From Thermodesulfobacterium sp. TA1 (GTDB lineage Bacteria; Desulfobacterota; Thermodesulfobacteria; Thermodesulfobacteriales; Thermodesulfobacteriaceae), in assembly GCF_008630935.1 (NCBI RefSeq), contig NZ_CP043908.1, positions 1,550,001 to 1,614,000 of the forward strand: a DNA stretch of 64,000 nucleotides, in the 5' to 3' direction. Below, one piece after another: positions 35,079-43,671 of this stretch; the first letter of the stretch is position 1, and each line of letters starts with the position of its first letter. Under the pieces are notes generated by a model. The model ran no database searches. It worked only from the letters and a program-made list of their open reading frames with translations, and was not told the DNA's origin. Both the position numbers and the translations under genes were made by a program.

Positions 35079-36428
35079 ATGAAAAGTAAAACCGATGATA
35101 TTAGTATAGGTCTTAGAGAAATTTTAGAAGCCGTTCCTTATGGGGCTGCGTTTTTAGATGACCGATTAAGGATAGTACGTATAAATTCTCTCTTAGAGGC
35201 TTTAACCGGTTATCAATCTGAAGAAGTACAAGGGTTAGAGGTAAATCAGGTTATAAGGATTAATGTGTTTAAAGAGCTACTAAATGAGGTTAAAAAAGGA
35301 GAAAGGTTTACGATAGAAGGAGACATCATAGATGTTAATCGAAGAAGATTGCCTGTAAAAATTTTCGGAAAAGTTATTTATCAGGAAGACAAAAGGTGGG
35401 TTTTACTGATAATAGAGGACCTTTCTCTGCTAAAAGGAAAAGCAATCTTTTTGCCCCAAACCAGAGAAGACTTAATTTTGGGTAACAGCCCGGCTATTTT
35501 AAAAATAAAGGATATGCTGCCTGTTTTTGCTGCGTCTGATGCTACTCTTTTGATAGAAGGAGAAACCGGCACAGGAAAAGATTTGTTAGCTGAGGTAATA
35601 CACAAACTTTCTCCCAGAGCAGACCATCCTTTTATCAAGGTAAACTGTGGAGCCCTTCCAGAGACCCTTTTAGAATCAGAGCTTTTTGGTCATGTAAAAG
35701 GGGCTTTTACAGGAGCTAACACTGACAAACCAGGAATGATTAAATTAGCCAACGGTGGAACCCTTTTTCTTACCGAAATAGGAGACTTACCATTGACCCT
35801 TCAAGTAAAGCTACTGACTTTTTTAGACGATAAAGAGTTTTATCCCCTTGGTAGTTCCAAAAAGATAAAAGTAGACATAAGGGTTATAGTAGCTACCAAT
35901 AAAAACCTAAGGCAGATGGTTAAAGAGGGAAAGTTTAGGGAAGACTTATTTTATAGATTAAACGTTCTAAAAATACAACTTCCTCCACTTAGAGAAAGAG
36001 GGGAGGATATTCTAATTCTGGCCGACTATTTTTTAAGGGAATTTAGCGAAAAGGCCCATAAAAAAATTAAGGGATTTTCTGAACAGGCTTTAAAGGTGCT
36101 TAAATCTTACAAATACCCTGGGAATATAAGAGAGTTGAGAAACATAGTAGAATATGCCGTGCATGTCTGTCCAGATGGATTGATAACAGAAAAGCACCTT
36201 CCAGATTATTTATGGCATAGCCTAAAAGAAGAGACAGAACAACCGCAGAAACCAGTCTCAGATTTTAAGAATAACAAGGAAGAGAATTTTAATTGGTCTG
36301 AATTTGAAAAACAAAGAATTATAGAAGCTTTGATAAGCTGTGGAGGTAAAAAAAGTGAAGCAGCTAAAAAACTGTGTTGGTCAAGAAGCACTCTTTGGAG
36401 AAAATTAAAAAAATATGGGTTAGAATAA
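35079..36428 (+). CDS. PAS-domain sigma-54-dependent transcriptional activator
   Basis: NtrC-family enhancer-binding protein of 449 residues. An N-terminal PAS domain (about 15-115) replaces the usual receiver. The AAA+ domain (about 130-365) has Walker A GETGTGKD, the sigma-54 contact loop ELFGHVKGAFTGA, GGTLFLTEIGDLP (Walker B, with Thr where Asp is usual) and the Arg fingers in FREDLFYRLNVLKIQLPPLRER. The C-terminus is a Fis-type helix-turn-helix (GGKKSEAAKKLCWSRSTLWRKLKKYG). It is a good candidate to act on the sigma-54-type promoter at 5177-5192 or at its own divergent region; the link is inference. Confidence 0.92.
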   Translation: MKSKTDDISIGLREILEAVPYGAAFLDDRLRIVRINSLLEALTGYQSEEVQGLEVNQVIRINVFKELLNEVKKGERFTIEGDIIDVNRRRLPVKIFGKVIYQEDKRWVLLIIEDLSLLKGKAIFLPQTREDLILGNSPAILKIKDMLPVFAASDATLLIEGETGTGKDLLAEVIHKLSPRADHPFIKVNCGALPETLLESELFGHVKGAFTGANTDKPGMIKLANGGTLFLTEIGDLPLTLQVKLLTFLDDKEFYPLGSSKKIKVDIRVIVATNKNLRQMVKEGKFREDLFYRLNVLKIQLPPLRERGEDILILADYFLREFSEKAHKKIKGFSEQALKVLKSYKYPGNIRELRNIVEYAVHVCPDGLITEKHLPDYLWHSLKEETEQPQKPVSDFKNNKEENFNWSEFEKQRIIEALISCGGKKSEAAKKLCWSRSTLWRKLKKYGLE

Positions 36429-36429
36429 G

Positions 36430-36744
36430 ATGAAAATATTAATAACGGTAGAAAAGGACAAGGTAGCCCCAAGGTTTGACCTTACAAGGGAGGTACTTAT
36501 TGCTGAAAACAAAGGAGAAAAAGTAAGGACTGTTATCCTTCCTCGTTCCTCAGCCGAGGAGCTTTGTAGTTTTATTTTAGCAGAAAACGTAGATTTGGTG
36601 GTTTGTGGAGGAATAGAAGAAACTTACTACCAGTATTTGTTGTGGAAAAAAATTAAAGTAATAGACAGGGTTATAGGCCCGGTAAAGGAGGTGCTAAAAA
36701 AGGCGATTCAACACCAATTGAAGGAAGGAGAAATCATAAAGTGA
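36430..36744 (+). CDS. NifX/NafY-type dinitrogenase cofactor-domain protein
   Basis: 104-residue single domain of the Nitro_FeMo-Co family (RNase-H-like fold): MKILITVEKDKVAPRFDLTREVLIAE at the start and VDLVVCGGIEETYYQYLLWKKIKVIDRVIGP at the end. Members bind iron-sulfur or Mo-Fe-S clusters in nitrogenase assembly, but many copies in sulfate reducers lie in signalling operons without nif genes, as here (1 nt after the sigma-54 activator, GTGA overlap with the kinase). A redox or metal sensor role is inference. Confidence 0.8.
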   Translation: MKILITVEKDKVAPRFDLTREVLIAENKGEKVRTVILPRSSAEELCSFILAENVDLVVCGGIEETYYQYLLWKKIKVIDRVIGPVKEVLKKAIQHQLKEGEIIK

Positions 36745-38453
36745 ATAGGTTAGAATTAAAAAACTTAGGGCTCCGGTTTAAAAATTTTCAGACTATTTTT
36801 ACGTTGCTTTTTTTACTCCTTTCTCTAACCCCAATTTTTCTTTTAACCATGGTAAGTTATTATAAATATAAAAGTCTAATTCAAGAAGATTCTTTAAAAC
36901 AAGCCCATCTTTATACCTATAACGTTAAGCAAACCATCGAATCCTACTTAGCTCAACTTAAAAATACTATAGTCTTAATTGCTGAGGTTTATTCTTTTGA
37001 AGAGCTTTCTAATCAAGACACTTTAGACCATATTTTTGAGCAACTCAAAAAAAAGCATAAAGGTTTGGTAGACTTAAGCGTAATAGGACCTGATGGAATT
37101 CAAGTAGCCTATTCAGGTCCGTTTATTAATTTAGTCGGTAAAGACTACAAGAATATACCTTGGTATCAAAAAGTCTTAAGCAAAAAAGTTTATATAAGTG
37201 AGGTAGTATTAGGCTATAGAAACATCCCTCATTTTATCATAGCTGTTAGCCAAAATATAAAAGGGAAACAGAAGTACTGGGTTTTAAGGGCAAGCATCGA
37301 TAAAGAAACTTTAAATTGGTTTTTATGTAATATTAAAACCGATGAAGTTTATAATGCCTTTCTGCTAAACGAAAAAAAGGAAGTACAAAGTTCTATTTTA
37401 GACTTAAAATTTAACCAGGGCTATATTAATATAGAGGATTTCCCTTACAATGAAAAAGAGGTGGTAGTACAAGAGCTAAAAATTGAGAACAAATATTTAA
37501 TAAGGTCTATAGTAAACATCCAAGAGACCCCATGGTTCTTAGTAATAGATCGATATAACTATCAACACAAATCATCTTGGAATCTTTTTTTACAGGCCCT
37601 TTTAGCTATCTGTACGCTTAACATTTTGATTTTAATTCCGGTAAGTATTTACCTTGGAATATGGATAACTAAAATGATTAAAAAATTTGAAAACGAAAGG
37701 GAAGCTGCCTTAATCAAGGCTGAGCATGCCAATAGATTAGCCTCTTTAGGAAGACTTTCTGCAGGAGTAGCCCATGAAATAAACAATCCTTTGGCTATTA
37801 TTAACGAAAAAGTGGGTCTTATCAAAGATTTAGTAAATAAAGTAGGGGAAATACCTTATAAGAACAAACTTTTAAAACAAATAGAGGGAATAGAAAAAGC
37901 AGTAGAAAGGGCTAAATCTATTATCTATCGCTTGCTTGGTTTTGCAAGAAAAATGTCCCACAAATTAGATTTGGTAAATCTAAACGAGGTAATAAATGAG
38001 TGTCTGAGTTTTTTAGAAAAAGAAGCAAGTTATCATAATATCCGTTTTGAAAAAGAGTTGCAACCTGATTTATCCCCTATATTAGCAGATTGTGGACAAA
38101 TGCAGCAGGTACTTTTTAACCTGATAAACAATGCTATAGACGCCATAGTTGAGGCTAAAAGACAAGAGGGAATAATCAAAATTAAAACTTCTCAACTTGA
38201 TGAAAATTGGATAGAAATTGTAGTACAAGATAACGGTATAGGTATGCCTCCAGAAAGGGTCAAAAAGATTTTTGAGCCTTTTTTTACTACTAAGTTGGAT
38301 AAAGAGAAAAAAGGCACAGGACTTGGGTTATTTATTACCTATAAAATTATTAAAAAGTTTGAAGGGACCATTTCTGTAGAAAGTGAAATTAACAAAGGTA
38401 CTACTTTTAGGATTGTTTTGCCTATAAAGACTGAGGGAGGCGGTTTTTTATGA
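36741..38453 (+). CDS. Membrane sensor histidine kinase with extracellular Cache domain
   Basis: 570 residues. Helix 1 (about 21-41) and helix 2 (about 285-310) flank a periplasmic region with the dCache pattern (PDGIQVAYSGPF, GKDYKNIPWYQKVL, SEVVLGYRNIPHFIIAVSQ). The cytoplasmic part has the phosphoacceptor GRLSAGVAHEINNPLA, N box NLINNAIDA, DNGIGMP, FEPFFTTK and GTGLGLF, so all catalytic boxes are intact. The start is GTG overlapping the NifX-like stop; its stop overlaps the first receiver gene (ATGA). It should phosphorylate one or both receivers encoded next. Ligand unknown. Confidence 0.92.
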   Translation: MNRLELKNLGLRFKNFQTIFTLLFLLLSLTPIFLLTMVSYYKYKSLIQEDSLKQAHLYTYNVKQTIESYLAQLKNTIVLIAEVYSFEELSNQDTLDHIFEQLKKKHKGLVDLSVIGPDGIQVAYSGPFINLVGKDYKNIPWYQKVLSKKVYISEVVLGYRNIPHFIIAVSQNIKGKQKYWVLRASIDKETLNWFLCNIKTDEVYNAFLLNEKKEVQSSILDLKFNQGYINIEDFPYNEKEVVVQELKIENKYLIRSIVNIQETPWFLVIDRYNYQHKSSWNLFLQALLAICTLNILILIPVSIYLGIWITKMIKKFENEREAALIKAEHANRLASLGRLSAGVAHEINNPLAIINEKVGLIKDLVNKVGEIPYKNKLLKQIEGIEKAVERAKSIIYRLLGFARKMSHKLDLVNLNEVINECLSFLEKEASYHNIRFEKELQPDLSPILADCGQMQQVLFNLINNAIDAIVEAKRQEGIIKIKTSQLDENWIEIVVQDNGIGMPPERVKKIFEPFFTTKLDKEKKGTGLGLFITYKIIKKFEGTISVESEINKGTTFRIVLPIKTEGGGFL

Positions 38454-38830
38454 AGATAAAGCCTAAAGTTTTAATCATAGACGATGAGGTAGACTTTGGT
38501 GAAACCTTAGCTGAAAGGCTTGAATTAAGAGATTTTGAGAGCAGGTTTACAGAAAGTATCGAAGAAGCTTTGGCTTTATTAGAACAAAACTGGATACCAG
38601 ATATTATCTTGTTAGACCTAAAAATGCCTAAAATAGACGGAATTAAAGGGATAGAAATTTTAAGAAAAGTCGCTCCCTATGCTTCTATATTAATGATTAC
38701 AGGACATGGCTCGGTTAGTGTAGCAATAGAAAGTATGAAAAAAGGGATTTGTGATTACTTATTTAAACCTATTGAACTCGAAGAATTGATATCTAAAATT
38801 AACGAATGTTTAAAAAATAAAAAAGATTAA
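38450..38830 (+). CDS. Single-domain response regulator (receiver 1)
   Basis: CheY-like, 126 residues, no output domain. Conserved residues visible: acidic pair in IIDDEVDF, acceptor Asp in ILLDLKMP, Thr in MITGHGS and Lys in LFKPIE. It overlaps the kinase gene by 4 nt, so it is its likely phosphotransfer partner. With no output domain it must act on another protein, possibly the second receiver, the sigma-54 activator or the PEP-synthase-like enzyme. Confidence 0.9.
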   Translation: MKIKPKVLIIDDEVDFGETLAERLELRDFESRFTESIEEALALLEQNWIPDIILLDLKMPKIDGIKGIEILRKVAPYASILMITGHGSVSVAIESMKKGICDYLFKPIELEELISKINECLKNKKD

Positions 38831-38870
38831 AAAATAAAGAAAACACATAATCCAAAAGTGAGGTCTTCCC

Positions 38871-39248
38871 ATGGAAGAAAAAATATCGTTACTAATCATC
38901 GATGACGAAGAAGATTTTTTAGACATTATGTTTAAAAGACTTTCTAAAAGAGGGTTTACCGTATTTACTTCAATAAGTTGTAATAACGGGTTGGAGGTGT
39001 TAAAACAAAATCAAGTAGATGTAATCGTTCTTGATGTTTTAATGCCTGACAAAGACGGAATTGAATGCTTAAAAGAGATTAAAAAACTTTATAACATCCC
39101 AGTGATTTTACTTACCGGACATGCATCTGCTAAGGTAGGTTTAGAAAGTATAAAATTAGGGGCAAAGGATTACTGTTTAAAACCTATAGATTTAGAGGAA
39201 TTGATAGAAAAAATTAGGATTGTTTACAGAGATTCTAAAATTCAATAA
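38871..39248 (+). CDS. Single-domain response regulator (receiver 2)
   Basis: CheY-like, 125 residues, paralogous to the preceding receiver: IIDDEEDFLD, acceptor Asp in IVLDVLMP, LLTGHAS, CLKPIDLEEL. All key residues are intact and no output domain is attached. It lies 6 nt before the PEP-synthase-like gene. The weak ribosome site suggests lower or coupled translation. Confidence 0.9.
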   Translation: MEEKISLLIIDDEEDFLDIMFKRLSKRGFTVFTSISCNNGLEVLKQNQVDVIVLDVLMPDKDGIECLKEIKKLYNIPVILLTGHASAKVGLESIKLGAKDYCLKPIDLEELIEKIRIVYRDSKIQ

Positions 39249-39254
39249 AATTAT

Positions 39255-41747
39255 ATGGACTTTCTAAAAAAACTTTTTCAACATTTTTCTAAAAATAAAG
39301 TCTCACAAAATTATAGACAAATACTTAAAGAAAAATACAGTCATTTTAAAAACTTGTTAAACGCTAATAATCAAATTTTAAAAACGATAGCTGAGCTTGA
39401 AGAAAAAAAAGCAACCGGTAAGCCTTTTGACAGAAAATATCTTATTTTAAAGACAAATGAAATTTTATCAAATACCGAAAAAATTATCTTCCATCTCAAC
39501 GCCCTTTCCCAAAACAAATACTCCTCCCTTTATCAAACATACCAGACCTTAAAAGAACAGATAGAAAGTCTTCTTTATCCTAAATTAGAGATTGTCAAAA
39601 CTGAGTTTGTCTATCCTTTAACCGAAATTACTAGGGCAAACGTCAATTGTGCTGGAAGAAAAATGGCTAATTTAGGAGAGCTAAAAAACGTCTTAAAACT
39701 ACCTACTCCAGAAGGTTTTGTCCTCACTACTTCAGCCTTTTTATATTTTATAAAACAAAACCGGTTAGAAGAAAAAATAAACTCTCTTCTTGTTAAAGCC
39801 TATAATACCGAAGACCTAAAGACTTTAGAAAAACTTTCTTCTGACCTTCAAGCCTTGGTATTAGAATCCAAAGTTCCTGAAAATTTAGAAGCCTTTATCT
39901 TTAAAGCTTATGATCGCTTAGTAAAACAAATAGGCTATTTACCTAAATTAGCGGTAAGAAGTAGCGCTGTTTTAGAAGATACAGAACTTACTTTTGGTGG
40001 ACAGTTTAGTTCCTTCTTAGATGTAACCAAAGAAGAGTTGATCGAAAAATATAAAGAAGTGATAGCCAGCTTGTTTAACACCCATGCGCTTTTTGGATAT
40101 AGGTCTAAAGGGGTCCCTAAAGATTTCTTAGTAATGGCTGTAGGGTTTTTATGTATGGTTGAAGCAAAGGTAAGTGGAGTAGCTTACTCGATTGATCCTA
40201 ACAACCCAGCAGGGGATTATCTGCTAATTACTGCGGTAAAGGGAAAAGGGGATGTTTTAGTTTCTGGTTTAACCTCTGCTGAGACTTATTTAGTCCAAAA
40301 ATCCTCCTTAAAAATTTTAGAAGTTAAAACCTCTAACCATTCTTCCCCTTTATTAACCGAGGAAGAAATCTTTGACTTAGCCGAAAAAACCTTAAAATTA
40401 GAGAAACATTTCCAAACCCCCCGAGATATAGAATGGAGTATAGACCAGCAAGGTAAATTATACTTTCTTCAAACAAGACGCTTAAAATTAAACCAAGAAC
40501 TAAACTGGGAAACAAAGTTAACCTTTAATCCTGAAGGTTACAAAGTTCTTCTTGAAGGTGGGACAATTGCCTCTAAAGGGGTAGGTTATGGAAAAGCTTT
40601 CTTGTTAGAAGAAGATAAAAACTTAACTGATTTTAAAAAAGGGGAGGTTTTGATTGTTCGGCACACCAGACCTCAATATGCAGTAGTTATGGAAAAAGCC
40701 TCGGCAGTAGTAACCGATATAGGAAGCCCTACAGGGCATATGGCTTCTATTGCGAGAGAATATGGGGTTCCTATGATAGTTAATACAAAAATCGCTACCC
40801 AGATTTTAAAACCTGGTCAAGAGATAACCGTTGACGCTATCCATGGAAAGATTTATGAAGGTAAAGTAGAAGAACTTTTAAACGAATACCAAAGGTTAAA
40901 AAATTTAGGATTTAAAAACTCTTCTCTTTACCATTCCCTAACTGAATTATTAAAACTCATAACCCCTTTAAACCTCACCCTTCCCTCACACTCTGACTTT
41001 AAACTGGAAAACTGTCGAACCATCCACGACATTACCCGTTTTGCCCATGAAATGGCCATGCAAGAATTTTTTAGTCTAGGGGAAACCTATCAAAACAAAG
41101 ATTTAGAACCCTCGGTTTTGCAAATAGGTTTACCTATCCAAATCTTGATTTTAGACATAGAAGATGGTCTAAAAGACCCTCAAAAAAAACATATCACTTT
41201 AGAAGATATACAATCTAAACCTTTGCTTGCTGTGTTAAAGGGTATGTTAAACATAAAATGGCCAGAACCACCTCCTATAGATGCTAAAGGATTTTTAGGT
41301 CTGATTTTTACCACCACCATTACCCCTGAAGAAGAACTTTTAGCTATGGGAGAAAAAAGTTTTTGTATCATCACCCAAAATTATCTTAACCTCAGTATTA
41401 GAATGGGTTATCACTTTTCTATAATAGAGACTTACATCGGAGAAAACATAAACGATAATTATATAAAATTTTTCTTCAAGGGTGGTGGGGCTGAAGGTTT
41501 AAGAAGGTTAAGAAGACTAAAAATTTTTGAAGAAGTCCTTAAAAGATTAGGTTTTTGTGTAAAGATTGAGGAGGATGTGTTAGAAGCAAGATTAACTAAA
41601 TACGAAGAAAGAGAAATTTTAGAAACCTTAGAGGTTTTAGGCAAGCTAACCGCATATACTAAACAATTAGACGTAGCTCTTTATGCCGACTTAATAACCC
41701 AGAAATACATAGAAGATTTTATCAAAGACCATTTACCAAAGCAATAA
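39255..41747 (+). CDS. PEP-synthase-like phosphotransferase (intact paralogue)
   Basis: 830 residues. Residues 1-130 are a helical domain; 130-420 an ATP-grasp domain of the PPDK_N type (LAVRSSAVLEDTELTFGGQFSSFL near 235, RDIEWSIDQQGKLYFLQTRRL near 395); 430-540 the swivel domain with phosphohistidine loop GSPTGHMASIAREYGVPMIV. The remaining 290 residues (CRTIHDITRFAHEMA..., YHFSIIETYIGENINDNYIKFFFKGGGA) do not look like the PEP/pyruvate TIM barrel of PpsA. The plan recalls rifampin phosphotransferase, which also has ATP-grasp and swivel parts with a different acceptor domain. Annotation as pyruvate, water dikinase would therefore be unsafe. The broken paralogue at 28214-30785 has the same architecture. 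Confidence 0.82.
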   Translation: MDFLKKLFQHFSKNKVSQNYRQILKEKYSHFKNLLNANNQILKTIAELEEKKATGKPFDRKYLILKTNEILSNTEKIIFHLNALSQNKYSSLYQTYQTLKEQIESLLYPKLEIVKTEFVYPLTEITRANVNCAGRKMANLGELKNVLKLPTPEGFVLTTSAFLYFIKQNRLEEKINSLLVKAYNTEDLKTLEKLSSDLQALVLESKVPENLEAFIFKAYDRLVKQIGYLPKLAVRSSAVLEDTELTFGGQFSSFLDVTKEELIEKYKEVIASLFNTHALFGYRSKGVPKDFLVMAVGFLCMVEAKVSGVAYSIDPNNPAGDYLLITAVKGKGDVLVSGLTSAETYLVQKSSLKILEVKTSNHSSPLLTEEEIFDLAEKTLKLEKHFQTPRDIEWSIDQQGKLYFLQTRRLKLNQELNWETKLTFNPEGYKVLLEGGTIASKGVGYGKAFLLEEDKNLTDFKKGEVLIVRHTRPQYAVVMEKASAVVTDIGSPTGHMASIAREYGVPMIVNTKIATQILKPGQEITVDAIHGKIYEGKVEELLNEYQRLKNLGFKNSSLYHSLTELLKLITPLNLTLPSHSDFKLENCRTIHDITRFAHEMAMQEFFSLGETYQNKDLEPSVLQIGLPIQILILDIEDGLKDPQKKHITLEDIQSKPLLAVLKGMLNIKWPEPPPIDAKGFLGLIFTTTITPEEELLAMGEKSFCIITQNYLNLSIRMGYHFSIIETYIGENINDNYIKFFFKGGGAEGLRRLRRLKIFEEVLKRLGFCVKIEEDVLEARLTKYEEREILETLEVLGKLTAYTKQLDVALYADLITQKYIEDFIKDHLPKQ

Positions 41748-41875
41748 AATTCTAAACAATTTAACAGTCTTTATAAATAACTTATAACGTTTCTCTCCCA
41801 TCTAAAAGAAAATTTCTATTTTCTACTCAAAATGGCAAGGAAACTTCTTCTTAAATAGATCTCTCAAAACCTTTT

Positions 41876-42646
41876 TTAAGAATTTTCTCTTCGAGCTAAA
41901 TGTTTTATCCTTTTTTCCCTTCTTTTTTCTACCTGTTTTTTAAAAAAACAAAAATCTTCTTCAGTTAACCCAGGAAAAAACCTTTTATATACCTCCCAAA
42001 TCCTTTTTACTGCATCGTTCATACCTCTCCATTCTAATGTCATAGCAAGGGAGGCCAAATCTCGCAAGCGTTTCTTTTTATCAAGCGGCTTTGAATACAC
42101 CTTTACCCCATCAAGGTCAAAAATCTTAAAGCCCTCTTCTTCGGTATGATAAAAATTATAAAACTTAGTATCCCTTACAAAAACCCCTTTTTGATGCAGG
42201 CTAAACAAAAAAACAACCAAATCATCTAAAAGGTTGGGGTTTTCTGTAAAGGCTTTAAAATTTAAAAAACCCTTTGAAAAAAAAGGAAAAATCACCCCAC
42301 CATAAAAAGACTCTTTTTTTAAATAAGCCCACTGAGGATTTTTCCAGAAAAGAAAGTAAGGTTCAACCAAAGGAACCTTACATCTTTTTAAGGCTTTTAT
42401 CACTTTTAAATAGGCTTTAACCCGGTTCTTTTTAAAGAATCTGGGAACAAAAGCCTTGAGAAAAAATTCAGGGTTTTCTGAGGCACCAAAACTTATACTA
42501 AAATTTTTATGAGAAGGTGTAGTTTTTGTGTTTTTAAAAGTCAAAGGTACGGTTATAAGCTGGTTTAAAACCTCTTTAGCCTTTTCGTTAAAAAAATAAT
42601 ATTTAAAGGATTCCCAGTTGGGAAATAAGACAGTCCACATAACCAT
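41876..42646 (-). CDS. LPS-core kinase-like protein (KdkA/WaaP/InaA family), copy 1
   Basis: 256 residues of the lipopolysaccharide kinase clan. The catalytic segment GVFVRDTKFYNFYH (D-x-K-x-x-N) and the metal-binding FKIFDLDGVKVY are visible, with a Lys-rich N-lobe before. It should phosphorylate Kdo or heptose in the LPS inner core. The start at 42646 lies inside the upstream glycosyltransferase gene (44 nt overlap), and no better later start is seen. It is the last gene of the LPS run. Confidence 0.72.
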   Translation of the reverse strand: MVMWTVLFPNWESFKYYFFNEKAKEVLNQLITVPLTFKNTKTTPSHKNFSISFGASENPEFFLKAFVPRFFKKNRVKAYLKVIKALKRCKVPLVEPYFLFWKNPQWAYLKKESFYGGVIFPFFSKGFLNFKAFTENPNLLDDLVVFLFSLHQKGVFVRDTKFYNFYHTEEEGFKIFDLDGVKVYSKPLDKKKRLRDLASLAMTLEWRGMNDAVKRIWEVYKRFFPGLTEEDFCFFKKQVEKRREKRIKHLARRENS

Positions 42647-43661
42647 CCCAAGTAAGATGACTAATCGTTTGATAAACCTTTTCAGGGTCGAACCTAAGGA
42701 CTAAAGCCTTTAAAATCGCCTTTTTAAAAGTCTCTTCTGTCCTTTCTACCACAAACCCGTTTATCCCTTCTCTCACAAACTCGCTTGTTCCATCATAGGG
42801 AGTTGTGACAACAGGGGTTCCTGTGGCTAAAGCTTCTAAGGTTGCAAGGGCTCCTGGATCATACAAAGTAGGGAGGGCAAACAAATCAGCCATAGCATAG
42901 TATTTTTCTATCTCTTTTACCTTACCTAAATAAACCACCCTTGACGTAGACCTTCCTTCTATACCTATAACCAAAAGTTTAACCCTTTCTGGAAGGTCTG
43001 ACAAAATTTTAAGTAAAAGGGGTAACCCTTTCCTTTTGGCATCATAACCTACAAAAAGTATTAAAAAATCTTCTTTAGAGAAACCCAATTCTTTTCTAAA
43101 AACCTCTTTAAACTTCTTTAGCTCAGGATTAAATCTTTTAAAATCCATTCCTCTATAACAAACTATTGTTTTCTCATATATTTCTGGATAAAACTCCTTC
43201 ACAAGATCTTTCCCTAAAGAAAAAAGTGAGACCACCTTTTTGGCCTTAGAAAGGGCTTCCTTTTCAAGGCTTAAAAGGATTTTATAACGAAAGCTAAAAT
43301 TTTTTAAAATCGACCTCTTTTGTTTTTGTAGAAAGGCAACTAATGGGTCACAAAGAATAAAAAGGTCTGAAGGATATGGATAACGGAAAAAGCTTATAAG
43401 TCGGTAGTCAGAAAGGTTATCCAAGATTTTTTTTGCCTGATAAATAAACAAAAGCTGTTTTGGAACTGAACCAAAACCTCTCCATCTAACTTTATAAACC
43501 TCAAGCTTTTTTAAGATTTCTTCGGGGAAAACTATAGTATGAGCAACCACCCCTACTTTAAATCCTCGCTCTAAAAGTTTTACTACAACCATTCCAGCAT
43601 GAGACTCTGCCCCTCCAATCCCAAACCCGATTTTAGGTCTTAAGAGAATTAGTTTTTCCAT
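42603..43661 (-). CDS. Glycosyltransferase, GT4 family
   Basis: 352 residues, GT-B fold. The N-terminal domain begins LRPKIGFGIGGAESHAGMVVVKLLERGF; the C-terminal domain has the nucleotide-sugar motif LFVGYDAKRKGLPLLLKIL and FALPTLYDPGALATLEALATGTPVVTTPYDGTSEFV, with the E-x7-E pattern of retaining GT4 enzymes. It resembles WaaG-type LPS core transferases. It follows the GT39-like gene by 10 nt. The donor sugar is not predictable here. Confidence 0.85.
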   Translation of the reverse strand: MEKLILLRPKIGFGIGGAESHAGMVVVKLLERGFKVGVVAHTIVFPEEILKKLEVYKVRWRGFGSVPKQLLFIYQAKKILDNLSDYRLISFFRYPYPSDLFILCDPLVAFLQKQKRSILKNFSFRYKILLSLEKEALSKAKKVVSLFSLGKDLVKEFYPEIYEKTIVCYRGMDFKRFNPELKKFKEVFRKELGFSKEDFLILFVGYDAKRKGLPLLLKILSDLPERVKLLVIGIEGRSTSRVVYLGKVKEIEKYYAMADLFALPTLYDPGALATLEALATGTPVVTTPYDGTSEFVREGINGFVVERTEETFKKAILKALVLRFDPEKVYQTISHLTWDGYVDCLISQLGIL

Positions 43662-43671
43662 CGATAAAATC

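Noticed and set aside
39255-41747. Calling the 830-residue protein phosphoenolpyruvate synthase
   Set aside because: ATP-grasp and phosphohistidine domains are present, but the C-terminal 290 residues show none of the usual motifs of the PEP/pyruvate-binding TIM barrel.
41808-41825. Terminator after the rightward signalling arm
   Set aside because: AGAAAAT-TTCT-ATTTTCT is only a weak A+T stem without a clean T run; a terminator cannot be supported.
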